From VRUE01 sp963704515 (GTDB taxonomy: Bacteria; Actinomycetota; Thermoleophilia; Solirubrobacterales; 70-9), in contig OY969913.1 of assembly GCA_963704515.1 (NCBI GenBank), positions 2,356,001-2,420,000 on the forward strand: a stretch of 64,000 bases of DNA. Reading direction: 5' to 3'. Below are positions 1 through 7,851 of the stretch, in pieces (the stretch's first letter is position 1; each line of letters begins with the position of its first letter). The position numbers and the translations under genes are program-made. The notes under the pieces were generated by a model. That model had not been told where the DNA came from. It was given only the letters and a program-made list of their open reading frames with translations, and did not search any database.

Positions 1-450
1 GGCTCGGTCGAGGAGGTGCGGTATGGCTAGGGCTAGGGCCACCTCCTCGACCGCTCTAGCCCGGGACCCAGGGGGGTCTCCCCTCATCTCCAAGGGCAGC
101 TCGATCTCGGCGGCGACGGTGGTCGAGACGACCTGGGTCTCGGGGTCCTGGGCTAGGTAGCCGACGGCGGCGGCGAGCTCGCCCGGTCCGGTGGCCAGGG
201 CGTCGATGCCGGCGACCTCGACCCGTCCCTCGATCTCGCCGCCGTGGAAGTGCGGCACGAGGCCACAGGCGGCGCGCAGCAGGGTCGACTTGCCGCAAGC
301 CGAGCGCCCCGCGAGGAGCACCAGCTCTCCGGGTGCGAGAGTCAGCGATACGTCGCGCAGGGCGGGCTCGGTCGCCTCCGGGTACATGTAGGTCAGCCCC
401 TCCACGCTCAGAGCCGGACCTCCGCGCGTGGTAATGACCGTCTCAGGCAC
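1..450 (-). CDS. ECF transporter ATP-binding subunit (EcfA-like), partial at window edge
   Basis: ATPase that powers an energy-coupling-factor importer at the inner face of the membrane. Read on the minus strand it shows a Walker A GRSACGKST at residues 48-56, the ECF-typical segment PHFHGGEIEG and a Q-loop YLAQDPETQ. The ABC signature and Walker B lie beyond position 1. The GTG at 450 is chosen as start because a GGGAGG ribosome site sits just upstream and the family N-terminus follows at once. It overlaps the stop of ecfT by 8 bp, so the two are translationally coupled, and it is the most distal visible gene of the B12-riboswitch operon. Confidence 0.88.
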   Translation of the reverse strand, partial: MPETVITTRGGPALSVEGLTYMYPEATEPALRDVSLTLAPGELVLLAGRSACGKSTLLRAACGLVPHFHGGEIEGRVEVAGIDALATGPGELAAAVGYLAQDPETQVVSTTVAAEIELPLEMRGDPPGSRARAVEEVALALAIPHLLDRA

Positions 451-1558
451 GCGAAGCCTCCCGCGCGTGTCGCGCGTGCTCAGTTTTGTCCCTATATGGG
501 GCAAAACTAAGCACGCGTGGCGCCCGGTGCGATTGGGGACGCCGGGGCGCGAGGCCGCTTAGGGCGATCGCGGCGGCGGTGGCGAGCGTGGCGGGGCCCG
601 CGCCGATCTGGACCGCGGGGTATTCGCTCCAGGCGTCCGCCCCCAGCGCCTTGCCAGCAATCGCGACGGCGAGCACGGCGGCGCCAGTTACATAGAAGCG
701 CCGGTCGTAGCGCGATCGCCTCACACCCCGGCCGCCAACCCCGCCCCGGCCCCAGTCCAACCTCCGGCGCCGGGCGTAACGCTTTGTGGATGGCATGGAG
801 CCGTTACGCGTTACACCCGGGGCCGCGTCCCGATCTCCCCGCCGGGCGTAACGCTTTGTGGATGACATAGCGCCGAAAGACGTTGCACCCCGGGGAGCGC
901 TGGGAGGATCTAGCGAGTAGCCGCGGAGCTCCAGGGTCGCCGCCACGTCTACGGCGCGGTCCAGCGAGCCGGCTAGGAGGCGACGGGCCAGGGGGGCCTT
1001 GCCGACTGGGGCGGCGCCGGGGCCGCGGAGGCGGGCGGCGTCTCGCAGTCGGGCGGCGTCGGCGGCGGCCACCGGGACGAGGCGGGAGACGAGCGTCGCG
1101 GTCAGGGCCGAGCGGCGGGCCACGGGCCGCAGGGCGCGAAGCACGCGGTCGGGATCGACGCAGGCGGAGTAGACGCAGAAGGCGACCATCACCACCGCGG
1201 CGCGCAGGCCGAGGACCGCGCCGGCGGCGATCGCCTCCAGGGTCACGTCGACCTGGCCGAAGAGCGGCCACTCTCCCAGCCGCGCCAGCACGGTCTCGCC
1301 GCGACTGACGACGAGGGCGTTGACGACGACGATCAGCAGCGCCAGAGTGAGGCCCATCCAGAGCGCCGCCCGGACCGCCGAGCGGGCGCCCGCCAGCAGG
1401 CCCGCCGTGACGAGCGCGACCCCGGTCGCCACCAGCACGATCGGGCTCGAGTAGAGGAAGGCGGTGACGGTGAGCGCGCCCAGGTAGGCGACGGCGGCGC
1501 CCGGCGAGGCCGCCTGCAGCGGCCCGGGCCTCGGGATGTAGGCGAAGGGCGACCTCAT
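443..1558 (-). CDS. ecfT: ECF transporter transmembrane subunit EcfT
   Basis: Membrane coupling subunit that links the ATPase to a substrate-binding S component. The 371-residue product has several hydrophobic segments in residues 18-140, then the two Arg-Gly coupling motifs (AARLRG and TLELRG) that contact the ATPases, and one or two C-terminal membrane spans. Between the second motif and the last spans lies a basic, low-complexity insert of about 60 residues that is encoded by two copies of a palindromic DNA repeat (770-895). The start overlaps the upstream lipoprotein gene by 4 bp. Cobalt or B12-precursor import is inferred only from the upstream cobalamin riboswitch; no S component is visible. 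Confidence 0.85.
   Translation of the reverse strand: MRSPFAYIPRPGPLQAASPGAAVAYLGALTVTAFLYSSPIVLVATGVALVTAGLLAGARSAVRAALWMGLTLALLIVVVNALVVSRGETVLARLGEWPLFGQVDVTLEAIAAGAVLGLRAAVVMVAFCVYSACVDPDRVLRALRPVARRSALTATLVSRLVPVAAADAARLRDAARLRGPGAAPVGKAPLARRLLAGSLDRAVDVAATLELRGYSLDPPSAPRGATSFGAMSSTKRYARRGDRDAAPGVTRNGSMPSTKRYARRRRLDWGRGGVGGRGVRRSRYDRRFYVTGAAVLAVAIAGKALGADAWSEYPAVQIGAGPATLATAAAIALSGLAPRRPQSHRAPRVLSFAPYRDKTEHARHAREASRA
770..895. repeat. Two copies of a ~53-bp palindromic repeat inside ecfT
   Basis: Copy 1 (about 770-822) and copy 2 (about 842-895) share CGGGCGTAACGCTTTGTGGA and end in CACCC(C)GGGG. The left end CCGGGCGTAACG is nearly the reverse complement of the right end, so each copy can fold as a hairpin. 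They are 72 bp apart (24 codons), so both are read in the same frame and give the repeated peptide STKRYARR. Looks like a REP-like dispersed element tolerated in a coding region. Confidence 0.7.
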
Positions 1559-2493
1559 CGCAGCGGGAGCGGCGTCTCCCTCCCTCCTTCGACGGCCACC
1601 GCGTAGTGGTTGCGCAGATCGGCGCCGTTGAGCAGGCCGGCGGCGGCGTTCACTCCAGCGGCGCTCGTACCGGTGACGACCCAGGTCGGCGGCGCTTCGC
1701 CGTCGCGCGTCGCCGCGATCAGCCCGGCATCCGACCCGAAGGCGCGCTTCCGCTTCCCATCTTCGCCCAGACCCTGAAGCTCATATCCGCCAACGTCATC
1801 GCGGAACTCGGCGAACACGCCACTCACCCGCGGCCCGCCTTCGATCTGGGCCGCCGCCGGGTCGCGTCGCACCCGCGCCCAGGGCCCCACCAGTACCCGG
1901 ATCGCGCCGTCGGGTGAGCCGGCCGCCAGCGTCGCACCGGCGCTCACCAACCGCTCGCGCACCTCGTCGCATGCCGCACCGCCGCCCAGGCACTCGACCG
2001 CCACCGGGTGGCGCTTGCCGGCGTAGCCGTCGAGGAAGGGCTGTGGCCAGGAGCCGACCACGGCCGGCACGTGCAGCGCCGCGCTCCAGTCGCGGTAGTC
2101 CCACCAAATCGCCTCGCCGCCGTGCAGGTCGTAGGCGGCAGCGCCAACCGTTGCCTCAACGCCGTTGACGTAGAAGAGCCAGTCGAAGTAGTGGCCCGCG
2201 GAGGTGGTGCTTTCGAGGCCGTCGATCGCGTCGACGAAGTCGCCGCCGTAGCTGGTCGCCAGCTTCGTGTTGCGTTCGAGCACGCGCATCACCGTGTCGG
2301 CTTCGGTCACGTCGCCGACCCGGCGGTCGAGGATCGTCCTCGTGCCGTAGTCCCGGGTCACGGTCAGCTCGACCGAGCCGAGGTCCCGGCCAGGACCGAG
2401 GCCGCAGCCGGCGGCCGCGATCGCCCCCGCGAGGAGCGCGATCGCGGCCGCCCACCGAGCGGCCGCGGGCCGGGTGCCTAGCCCTTGGGGCAT
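1555..2493 (-). CDS. Exported lipoprotein with DUF4430 (transcobalamin-like) domain
   Basis: 312-residue predicted lipoprotein: an N-terminal hydrophobic segment ends in the lipobox AIAAAGC (about residue 30), followed by a domain with the DUF4430 look (TVMRVLERN..., then GHYFDWLFYVNGVEA and IWWDYRDW). DUF4430 domains resemble the C-terminal domain of transcobalamin and intrinsic factor, so cobalamin or corrinoid capture outside the cell is plausible. The C-terminal half is of unknown type. It overlaps the preceding gene by 16 bp and ecfT by 4 bp, a tight operon downstream of the cobalamin riboswitch. Confidence 0.75.
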   Translation of the reverse strand: MPQGLGTRPAAARWAAAIALLAGAIAAAGCGLGPGRDLGSVELTVTRDYGTRTILDRRVGDVTEADTVMRVLERNTKLATSYGGDFVDAIDGLESTTSAGHYFDWLFYVNGVEATVGAAAYDLHGGEAIWWDYRDWSAALHVPAVVGSWPQPFLDGYAGKRHPVAVECLGGGAACDEVRERLVSAGATLAAGSPDGAIRVLVGPWARVRRDPAAAQIEGGPRVSGVFAEFRDDVGGYELQGLGEDGKRKRAFGSDAGLIAATRDGEAPPTWVVTGTSAAGVNAAAGLLNGADLRNHYAVAVEGGRETPLPLR

Positions 2494-3230
2494 CGACTCC
2501 CGACGCAGATCGGCACCTTGGCCGAGGGGATGTCGACCCCGCCGCGTGCCACCAGCCGCGCCGGCGCGGCCAGGGTCACCGTCGCCCGGCCGGCCTGGTC
2601 GGTCGGCCCGGAGGCGCCGCTCACGGTCACGCCCGAGGCGGGCGTCTTCTTGCCCTTTTCGTCATAGGCGAAGACCCGCACGCCAAACGGCTGGCCGGCC
2701 CGCACGTGCCCCGGCGCCAGCAGCACCAGCTCGTCCGGATAGGGATAGGCGCCGTAGGCCCAGAGGACTTCCTGACCCGTGTGCACCTTGACTTTTTCCC
2801 CGCCCATCGAGGGGACCTTGTGGTTGACCTTCAGGAACCAGCCGCTCGTCTTGGTCGCCTTCAGACCGCCGACGCCGCAGAGGCCGAGGCCGAATTCGGC
2901 GACGAAGTGGTCGGTGATCAGCAGCGGCTTCAGCGTGGCGCGGAATTCCGCGCCACGCAGCAGCATGCCGAGCGCCGTCGCGGTCTTGACGGTCAGCTTC
3001 TTGCCGCTGCCGCCGCTGCCGGCCCCGAAGCAGGTCGCCCGCGGGCTGGCCTTGACCGAGGCCGAGCCGGCCAGGCCAAGCGGCCCTTCGGTGAGCACCT
3101 TGCCACCCTTGCCGATCACGCGCAGGTTGGCAACCGGCCCCTTGGCCACCGCGGTCGCGGCGAGCAGGAGAACCGAGATAAGAGCCAGCGCGCACGCGGC
3201 GGCCAGCCGGAATGGAACGAGTCTTGGCAT
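2478..3230 (-). CDS. Secreted DUF4430-like protein, first gene of the B12-riboswitch operon
   Basis: 250 residues with a signal peptide (hydrophobic core ALALISVLLLAATAVAKG), then a DUF4430-like domain with the pattern GWFLKVNHKVP and LWAYGAYPYPDELVL, then an Ig-like C-terminal part (GVTVSGASGPTDQAGRATVT) that ends in the pair CVGSRC. It is the first gene after the riboswitch, with its ATG about 35 bp from the aptamer. A role in extracellular corrinoid binding with the neighbouring DUF4430 lipoprotein and the ECF transporter is inferred from context. Confidence 0.72.
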   Translation of the reverse strand: MPRLVPFRLAAACALALISVLLLAATAVAKGPVANLRVIGKGGKVLTEGPLGLAGSASVKASPRATCFGAGSGGSGKKLTVKTATALGMLLRGAEFRATLKPLLITDHFVAEFGLGLCGVGGLKATKTSGWFLKVNHKVPSMGGEKVKVHTGQEVLWAYGAYPYPDELVLLAPGHVRAGQPFGVRVFAYDEKGKKTPASGVTVSGASGPTDQAGRATVTLAAPARLVARGGVDIPSAKVPICVGSRCPKG

Positions 3231-3264
3231 TTAAGCCACCCTTTCCTCGAGGGTTGTCATGGCT

Positions 3265-3445
3265 GGCCGGGGACAGGTCTCCTGGCTTCCGGGGTAGTCG
3301 GCCGCGCCTTCCCGGGGAATCGGTGTCATCCCCAGTGGCCGGCGCCAAAGCGCCCGCGACGTCCTTTGCCCGGTCACAGTGGCGGGACCGCGCCGGCTTC
3401 TCACCGGACTTCCCTTGACCACCGACCGTTATTACGCGGGCGAGT
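3265..3445 (-). promoter_or_regulatory. Cobalamin riboswitch
   Basis: Read on the minus strand the segment carries the B12 box AAGCCAGGAGACC (3288 down to 3276), preceded by the conserved CCGCCACTGTGACC and GGTGAGAAGCCGG-type core elements in the right order and spacing, about 180 nt upstream of the DUF4430 gene start. This is the classical AdoCbl aptamer arrangement. It most likely represses the DUF4430-EcfT-EcfA operon when cobalamin is plentiful. Confidence 0.93.
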
Positions 3446-3559
3446 CTATCGCCTGGGCCACCAACCGGCGTCCGCTGGATTTTCGTCCAGCGGTCTTGTT
3501 GATCTGCGTGGTCGGGGTTAGGGTCGGCGCCTCTTATCGTCGGACTTGGGGAGGGAAAG

Positions 3560-4267
3560 ATGAAGCAGGGGTTTCGGTTGCCGTCGCCGGCTTTGGTGGT
3601 CTCGGCTTTAGCGTTGTTCGTGGCGCTTGGGGGGACCGTCTACGCGGCCAAGAAGGCGAAGAAGGTGCGGATCGACGGCAAGGCGGTGAAGGTGAAGTCG
3701 TTGCCGGGCAACCGGGTGAAGCCGCGCTCGATTCCCGCTAACCGACTGAAGCCCAACGTGCTGGCCAAACTCGAAGCCGACCAGCACCAGCAGATCGTCG
3801 GTGCCGAAATCGACGAGCTCACCTTGAGCCAGGTCCCCGAGGCGGCCCACGCCGAAACCGCCGACACCGCCAAAAGCGCCGAAGACGCCCAGACCGCCCT
3901 GAACGCGGTAAACGCGATCACCGCCCAATCGATCAACGGCCACACGGCAGGCTGCGACCCCGGCACCGAACCCTTCGCCGGCGCCTGCTGGCAAACCTCA
4001 GCAAGCGAATCAGCAGTAAGCGCCCCCGCAGCAGCCAACTCCTGCGCAGTCCAAGGCGGAACCCTACCCGAGGCCCTGCAGCTGGCTGCCTTTTCTCAAC
4101 AACCAGGGATCAGCTTGGCAAGCACAAACGAGTGGAGCAGTGACATCACGAATATGAGCGACGAAAACATCTTCGCAGTCGTCACCGTTTCAGCTAGCGC
4201 TGACTACGACTATATCTCGTACGCCAACGCTCGGAAATATCGCTGCGTACTCCCCTTGGTCAGGTAG
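3560..4267 (+). CDS. Secreted protein of the Solirubrobacterales PSPALVVSALALFVALGGT family
   Basis: 235 residues. The N-terminus (residues 8-29) is the hydrophobic PSPALVVSALALFVALGGT leader followed by YAAKKAKK, a stereotyped export/anchor start seen in many paralogues of Thermoleophilia. A basic, Ala/Asn-rich middle (KPRSIPANRLKP) and a Cys-containing C-terminal part (CDPGTEPFAGACW, NSCAVQGG, KYRC) follow. Function unknown. An SD-like GGGAGGGAAAG lies before the ATG. The last third is lower in GC than the rest. It converges on the response regulator with a long hairpin in between. Confidence 0.7.
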   Translation: MKQGFRLPSPALVVSALALFVALGGTVYAAKKAKKVRIDGKAVKVKSLPGNRVKPRSIPANRLKPNVLAKLEADQHQQIVGAEIDELTLSQVPEAAHAETADTAKSAEDAQTALNAVNAITAQSINGHTAGCDPGTEPFAGACWQTSASESAVSAPAAANSCAVQGGTLPEALQLAAFSQQPGISLASTNEWSSDITNMSDENIFAVVTVSASADYDYISYANARKYRCVLPLVR

Positions 4268-4305
4268 AGCTCGAGACCGGCGCCTCGTCCCTGATGGGAC
4301 CATCC

Positions 4306-4398
4306 CGGTAGGGGTGGAGCGTCTTGTACTTTTCGGTCGTGAGGCATGAGGCGAAGCCCCATCCTCTCCATCCGAAAAGTTAAGCGGAACCCCTACCG
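4306..4398. terminator. Long nested inverted repeat between convergent genes
   Basis: Outer arms CGGTAGGGGT (4306-4315) and ACCCCTACCG (4389-4398) are perfectly complementary; inner arms ACTTTTCGG (4328-4336) and CCGAAAAGT (4372-4380) are too; the tip ATGAGGC-GAA-GCCCCAT can pair again. A two-way transcription terminator for the flanking convergent genes is the simplest reading; a small palindromic mobile element is an alternative. Confidence 0.6.
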
Positions 4399-4432
4399 AG
4401 ACAGTCCAACCACCCCCGAGTCGCCAGCCCAC

Positions 4433-5140
4433 CTACGTTTCAACCAACCCATGCTCAAGCGCATACCGCACCAGCTCCGCCCGACTGGACAACCTCAACT
4501 TCTGCTGAATATGAGCCCGATGACTCTCCACCGTGCGAATGCTGATGTAGAGCTGCTCGGCCACCTCCGCATTCGTGTGACCGAGCGCGATCAGGCGCAG
4601 CACGTCCCGCTCCCGATCGCTCAGCTCGCTCCCATCGCGCCCATCGGCTGAGGCCGCCAGCCGCGCGCCGAGCGCCGGCTGCAAGTAGGTGTCGCCGGCG
4701 GCGGCGCTGCGGACCGCCTGCACCAACTCAGCGTCGGCGGCCTCCTTGAGCACATAACCGCGCACCCCCGCCTGCAGGGCACGCCGCGCGAAGGCCGGCT
4801 CGTTCTGCATCGTCAGCACGACGATCTCGGTGTTGGGCGAGGCCTCGCGGATATCGGGCACCGCGTCGAGGCTGGCGCGTCCCGGCATGTTGAGGTCGAG
4901 GATCAACACCGTCGGCTTGTGGCCGCGCACGTAGCGCACGGCGCTGTCGGCGTCCCCCGCCTCGGCCACCACCTCGAAGTCCGCCTCGACGTCGAGCAGC
5001 AGCCGCAGCGCGTTGCGGACCACCGTATGGTCGTCGGCGAGGACGATCGTCGTGGTGGCGGGGTTCCCCTTCCCGTCGGGCGCCGACTCGGTGGGCACGG
5101 CCGCGAGGTTAGCGCCGGCGGCGGCGCGAGTCGAGGTCAT
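4433..5140 (-). CDS. NarL/FixJ-family response regulator
   Basis: 235-residue two-component regulator. The receiver domain (about residues 31-145) has the acidic pair DD at 36-37, the phospho-acceptor D82 in LILDLNMPG, the T in VVLTM and the K in YVLKEA. The C-terminal LuxR-type HTH (about residues 172-230) reads ELSDRERDVLRLIALGHTNA and TVESHRAHIQQKL. The start at 5140 was chosen because the receiver fold begins soon after; an upstream in-frame extension would run into the divergent kinase. It lies head to head with the histidine kinase at 5277, its probable partner. Confidence 0.92.
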   Translation of the reverse strand: MTSTRAAAGANLAAVPTESAPDGKGNPATTTIVLADDHTVVRNALRLLLDVEADFEVVAEAGDADSAVRYVRGHKPTVLILDLNMPGRASLDAVPDIREASPNTEIVVLTMQNEPAFARRALQAGVRGYVLKEAADAELVQAVRSAAAGDTYLQPALGARLAASADGRDGSELSDRERDVLRLIALGHTNAEVAEQLYISIRTVESHRAHIQQKLRLSSRAELVRYALEHGLVET

Positions 5141-5218
5141 GCCTTCATCTAAGCCACGCCAAAGCCTCCAGACATCGGGGTTTTCCCGCGAATTTGCGCC
5201 ATCAACCAACTTTGAGTA

Positions 5219-5246
5219 TTGACACAGACGCGCGATAGGATGAAAT
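5219..5246 (+). promoter_or_regulatory. Candidate promoter of the histidine kinase gene
   Basis: TTGACA at 5219-5224 and TGAAAT at 5241-5246, 16-bp spacer, about 30 bp before the kinase ATG. A perfect -35 hexamer is uncommon in this GC-rich sequence. The -10 match is weak. Confidence 0.4.
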
Positions 5247-5276
5247 CCACCATGAGAAAGGTCGGGCGAGCGCCGA

Positions 5277-7022
5277 ATGACACAGGGATCCGACAGCGGG
5301 GCGCTTGACGAGCCCCGCCTGCGCGAGCTGATCGAGGTCGGCCGCACCCTTGTCGCGGAGCTCGACGCCGAGGTCGTCTTCGACAAGGTGCTCGAGGTGG
5401 CTCGCGAGCTGACCGGCGCCCGTTACGCGGCGATCGGCGTGCTCGACGAAGACCGCCACGAGCTCGAGCGCTTCATCACCCTCGGCGTCGACGAGGAGAC
5501 CCGGCGGGCGATCGGCAGCCTGCCGCGCGGGCGCGGCGTGCTCGGCCTCTTGATCGAGCAGCCACGGCCGCTGCGCCTCGCCGAGGTCGGCCGCCACCCG
5601 CGCTCCTACGGCTTCCCCCCCGGCCACCCGCCGATGTCGAGCTTCCTCGGCGTGCCGGTGATGATCCGCGGCCACGCCTGGGGCAACCTCTACCTGACCG
5701 AGAAGGTTGGTGGCGGCGAGTTCGACGAGGCCGACGAGCAGGCGGCGATGGTGCTCGCCGAGTGGGCCGGGATCGCGGTCGAGAACGCGCGCCTGTACCG
5801 CAACGCCGCCAACCGCCGCGACGAGATGGAACGCGTCGTGCGCCGGCTCGAAGCGACGACCGAGATCGCCCGCGCGGTCGGCGGCGAGACCGACCTCGAC
5901 CGCATCCTCGAGATCGTCGTCAAGCGCGGCCGGGCGCTGGTCGAGGCCCGCTCGCTGCTGATCCTGCTGCGCGAGGGCGACGCGCTGATCCCCGCCTCGG
6001 TCGCCGGCGAGCGCAAGGCCGAGGCGACGACGACCCGCATCCCGCTCACCGGCTCGATCCCGGGCCGCGTGCTGGTGGCGCGCTCGCCGCGCCGCGTCCA
6101 CGACCTCGACCCGAGCCTGATGGCGCGCCCGGGGACGGCGGAGGCCGGGGTCACGGCACTGCTGGTGCCGCTGCTCTTCCGCGGTCAGGCGCTCGGCGTG
6201 CTGGTTGCGCTCGACCCGCTCGGCCGCGACTCCGGCTTCAGCGAGGAGGACGAGGGGGTGCTGGTCTCCTTCGCCGCCAGCGCCGCGACAGCCGTCGCCA
6301 CCGCCCAGTCGGTGGCCGAAGGCCGCAGCCGGGAAAGCATCGCCGCCACCGAGCGCGAGCGTGGGCGCTGGGCGCGCGAGCTGCACGACGAGTCGCTGCA
6401 GAGCCTCGCCGGTCTGCGCGTGCTGCTCTCCGCCGCACGCCGCGCCGACCCGGCCGAGATCGACGGGCTGCTGGCGCAGGGGATCGAGCAGGTTGACGGG
6501 GCGATCGCCGAGATGCGCCGCCTGATCGCCGACCTGCGGCCAAGCACGCTCGACGAACTCGGACTTGGCGCCGCCCTGGACGCGCTCGGCGAACGGGTGG
6601 CGAGCGGCGGCTCGATCGAAGTCGAGATGAACCTCGACCTCGACTTCCACGCGGGCCGCACCGACCTCCGCCTGCTCGGCGAGATCGAGGACGCCGTCTA
6701 CCGCCTCGTCCAGGAGGCGCTCAACAACGCGGTCAAGCACGGCAGCGCCGAGCGCATCCGGGTCGACGTCAGCGAGGACAGCGACCGCCTGCGGGTGCGC
6801 GTCGCCGACAACGGCCGGGGCTTCGACCCGTATGCCGACAGTCAGGGCTTCGGCCTGGTCGGGATGCGCGAACGGGTGACGATCGCGGGCGGCACGCTGG
6901 AGCTCGAGAGCTCCCCCGGCAAGGGCACGACGATCACCGCCCTCCTCCCGGCAGCCCACCGCGAGATCCCCGACGACGAAGCGCGCCGCAAGATCGTCGC
7001 CCGCCTCGACAAAACCGGCTAG
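5277..7022 (+). CDS. GAF-GAF histidine kinase (NarL partner, DevS/DosS-like layout)
   Basis: 581-residue cytoplasmic sensor kinase without a membrane span. Two GAF domains (about residues 30-175 and 195-340) are followed by a HisKA_3 dimerisation domain with the H-box ELHDESLQSL (phospho-acceptor H370) and a HATPase_c domain with the N-box LVQEALNNAVKHG and G-boxes DNGRGFDP and GFGLVGMRERV. The order matches DevS/DosS-type redox or gas sensors, but no haem ligand can be assigned by eye. It is divergent from the response regulator at 4433-5140 and probably phosphorylates it. Confidence 0.92.
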   Translation: MTQGSDSGALDEPRLRELIEVGRTLVAELDAEVVFDKVLEVARELTGARYAAIGVLDEDRHELERFITLGVDEETRRAIGSLPRGRGVLGLLIEQPRPLRLAEVGRHPRSYGFPPGHPPMSSFLGVPVMIRGHAWGNLYLTEKVGGGEFDEADEQAAMVLAEWAGIAVENARLYRNAANRRDEMERVVRRLEATTEIARAVGGETDLDRILEIVVKRGRALVEARSLLILLREGDALIPASVAGERKAEATTTRIPLTGSIPGRVLVARSPRRVHDLDPSLMARPGTAEAGVTALLVPLLFRGQALGVLVALDPLGRDSGFSEEDEGVLVSFAASAATAVATAQSVAEGRSRESIAATERERGRWARELHDESLQSLAGLRVLLSAARRADPAEIDGLLAQGIEQVDGAIAEMRRLIADLRPSTLDELGLGAALDALGERVASGGSIEVEMNLDLDFHAGRTDLRLLGEIEDAVYRLVQEALNNAVKHGSAERIRVDVSEDSDRLRVRVADNGRGFDPYADSQGFGLVGMRERVTIAGGTLELESSPGKGTTITALLPAAHREIPDDEARRKIVARLDKTG

Positions 7023-7038
7023 CGCCGGCCTCGCTGTC

Positions 7039-7407
7039 TCAGGCCAGCATCGCGCGGTAGAAGCTGTAGTCGCGGCGGTCCGGGCGCAGGTTGGAGGCAA
7101 GCGCCAAGTGGTGGCGGGCACGCTCGGTCTCCCCCGTCTTGGCCAGCGCCCGTCCCAGGCAGAAGTGGGCGTAGTCGTTGACCTGATGGCGCTCGACCAC
7201 CGCCTCGAACTGCTCGGCGGCGGCGGCGAAGCGGCCCGAGCGGAAGTAGGCGCGGCCCAGCGCCTCGCGCACCGAGGACTTCTCCGGCGCCCGCCGCGCC
7301 GCCTCCTCGAGCGGCTCGGCGGCCTCCTCGAAGTCCCGCTCCTCGAGCAGCTCGATCCCGCGCCGGTAGAGGGTGAAGGTGGAGTCGCCGTGCGGCTCGG
7401 AATTCAT
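7039..7407 (-). CDS. Small TPR-repeat protein
   Basis: 122 residues made of about three tetratricopeptide repeats: YRRGIELLEERDFEEAAEPL, LGRAYFRSGRFAAAAEQFE and HFCLGRALAKTGETERARHH. Such proteins act as protein-protein scaffolds; no partner is evident. It lies convergent with the kinase and divergent from the PII-Amt pair. Confidence 0.75.
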   Translation of the reverse strand: MNSEPHGDSTFTLYRRGIELLEERDFEEAAEPLEEAARRAPEKSSVREALGRAYFRSGRFAAAAEQFEAVVERHQVNDYAHFCLGRALAKTGETERARHHLALASNLRPDRRDYSFYRAMLA

Positions 7408-7493
7408 AGGTCAAGTGTAGGAGGCAGCCCGAACCGGCCCGTTTCGTCCGGCCCCGTCCATATGGTCGTCGGCGGGATGGAGAGCCCCGCGCG

Positions 7494-7847
7494 ATGAAAC
7501 TCGTGGTCGGCATCGTGCGCCCCGAGAAGGCCAACGACGTGCTCGAGGCGCTCTACCGGGCCCAGGTGCGCGGCGTCTCCCTGAGCCGCGTGCAGGGCCA
7601 CGGCGGCGAGCTCGAGCGAGTCGAGACCTACCGCGGCACGACCGTGAAGATGGGCCTCGCCGAGAAGGTCCGCTTCGAGATCGCCGTCTCCGACGACTTC
7701 GTTCAGCCGACCGTCGACGCGCTCTGCGAAGGGGCGCGCACCGGCGAGGTCGGCGACGGCAAGATCTTCGTCCTGCCGCTCGACAGCGCCGTGCGGATCC
7801 GCACTGGCGAGACCGACCACGGCGCCGTGACGCCGGTGGAGGACTGA
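7494..7847 (+). CDS. PII signal transduction protein (GlnB/GlnK family)
   Basis: 117-residue trimeric PII-type regulator of nitrogen metabolism, expected to gate the adjacent ammonium channel. Family features are clear: N-terminal KLVVGIVRPEKANDVLEAL, the T-loop with Y46 in ETYRGTT, and the C-terminal signature GEVGDGKIFVLPLDSAVRIR. The residue at position 51, the tyrosine normally uridylylated or adenylylated, is V here (YRGTTVKMG), so covalent control at that site should be absent. The ATG follows a GGAGAG ribosome site and the gene ends 4 bp before amt, so the two are co-transcribed. Confidence 0.9.
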   Translation: MKLVVGIVRPEKANDVLEALYRAQVRGVSLSRVQGHGGELERVETYRGTTVKMGLAEKVRFEIAVSDDFVQPTVDALCEGARTGEVGDGKIFVLPLDSAVRIRTGETDHGAVTPVED

Positions 7848-7851
7848 GCCG

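Noticed and set aside
5219..5241. TTGACA with TAGGAT as a -35/-10 pair
   Set aside because: The spacer would be only 11 bp; the TGAAAT hexamer at a 16-bp spacer is the better though weak partner.
5202..7121. 639-residue minus-strand frame opposite the histidine kinase
   Set aside because: The plus-strand kinase has all catalytic boxes; the antisense frame has none and is a GC-codon artefact.
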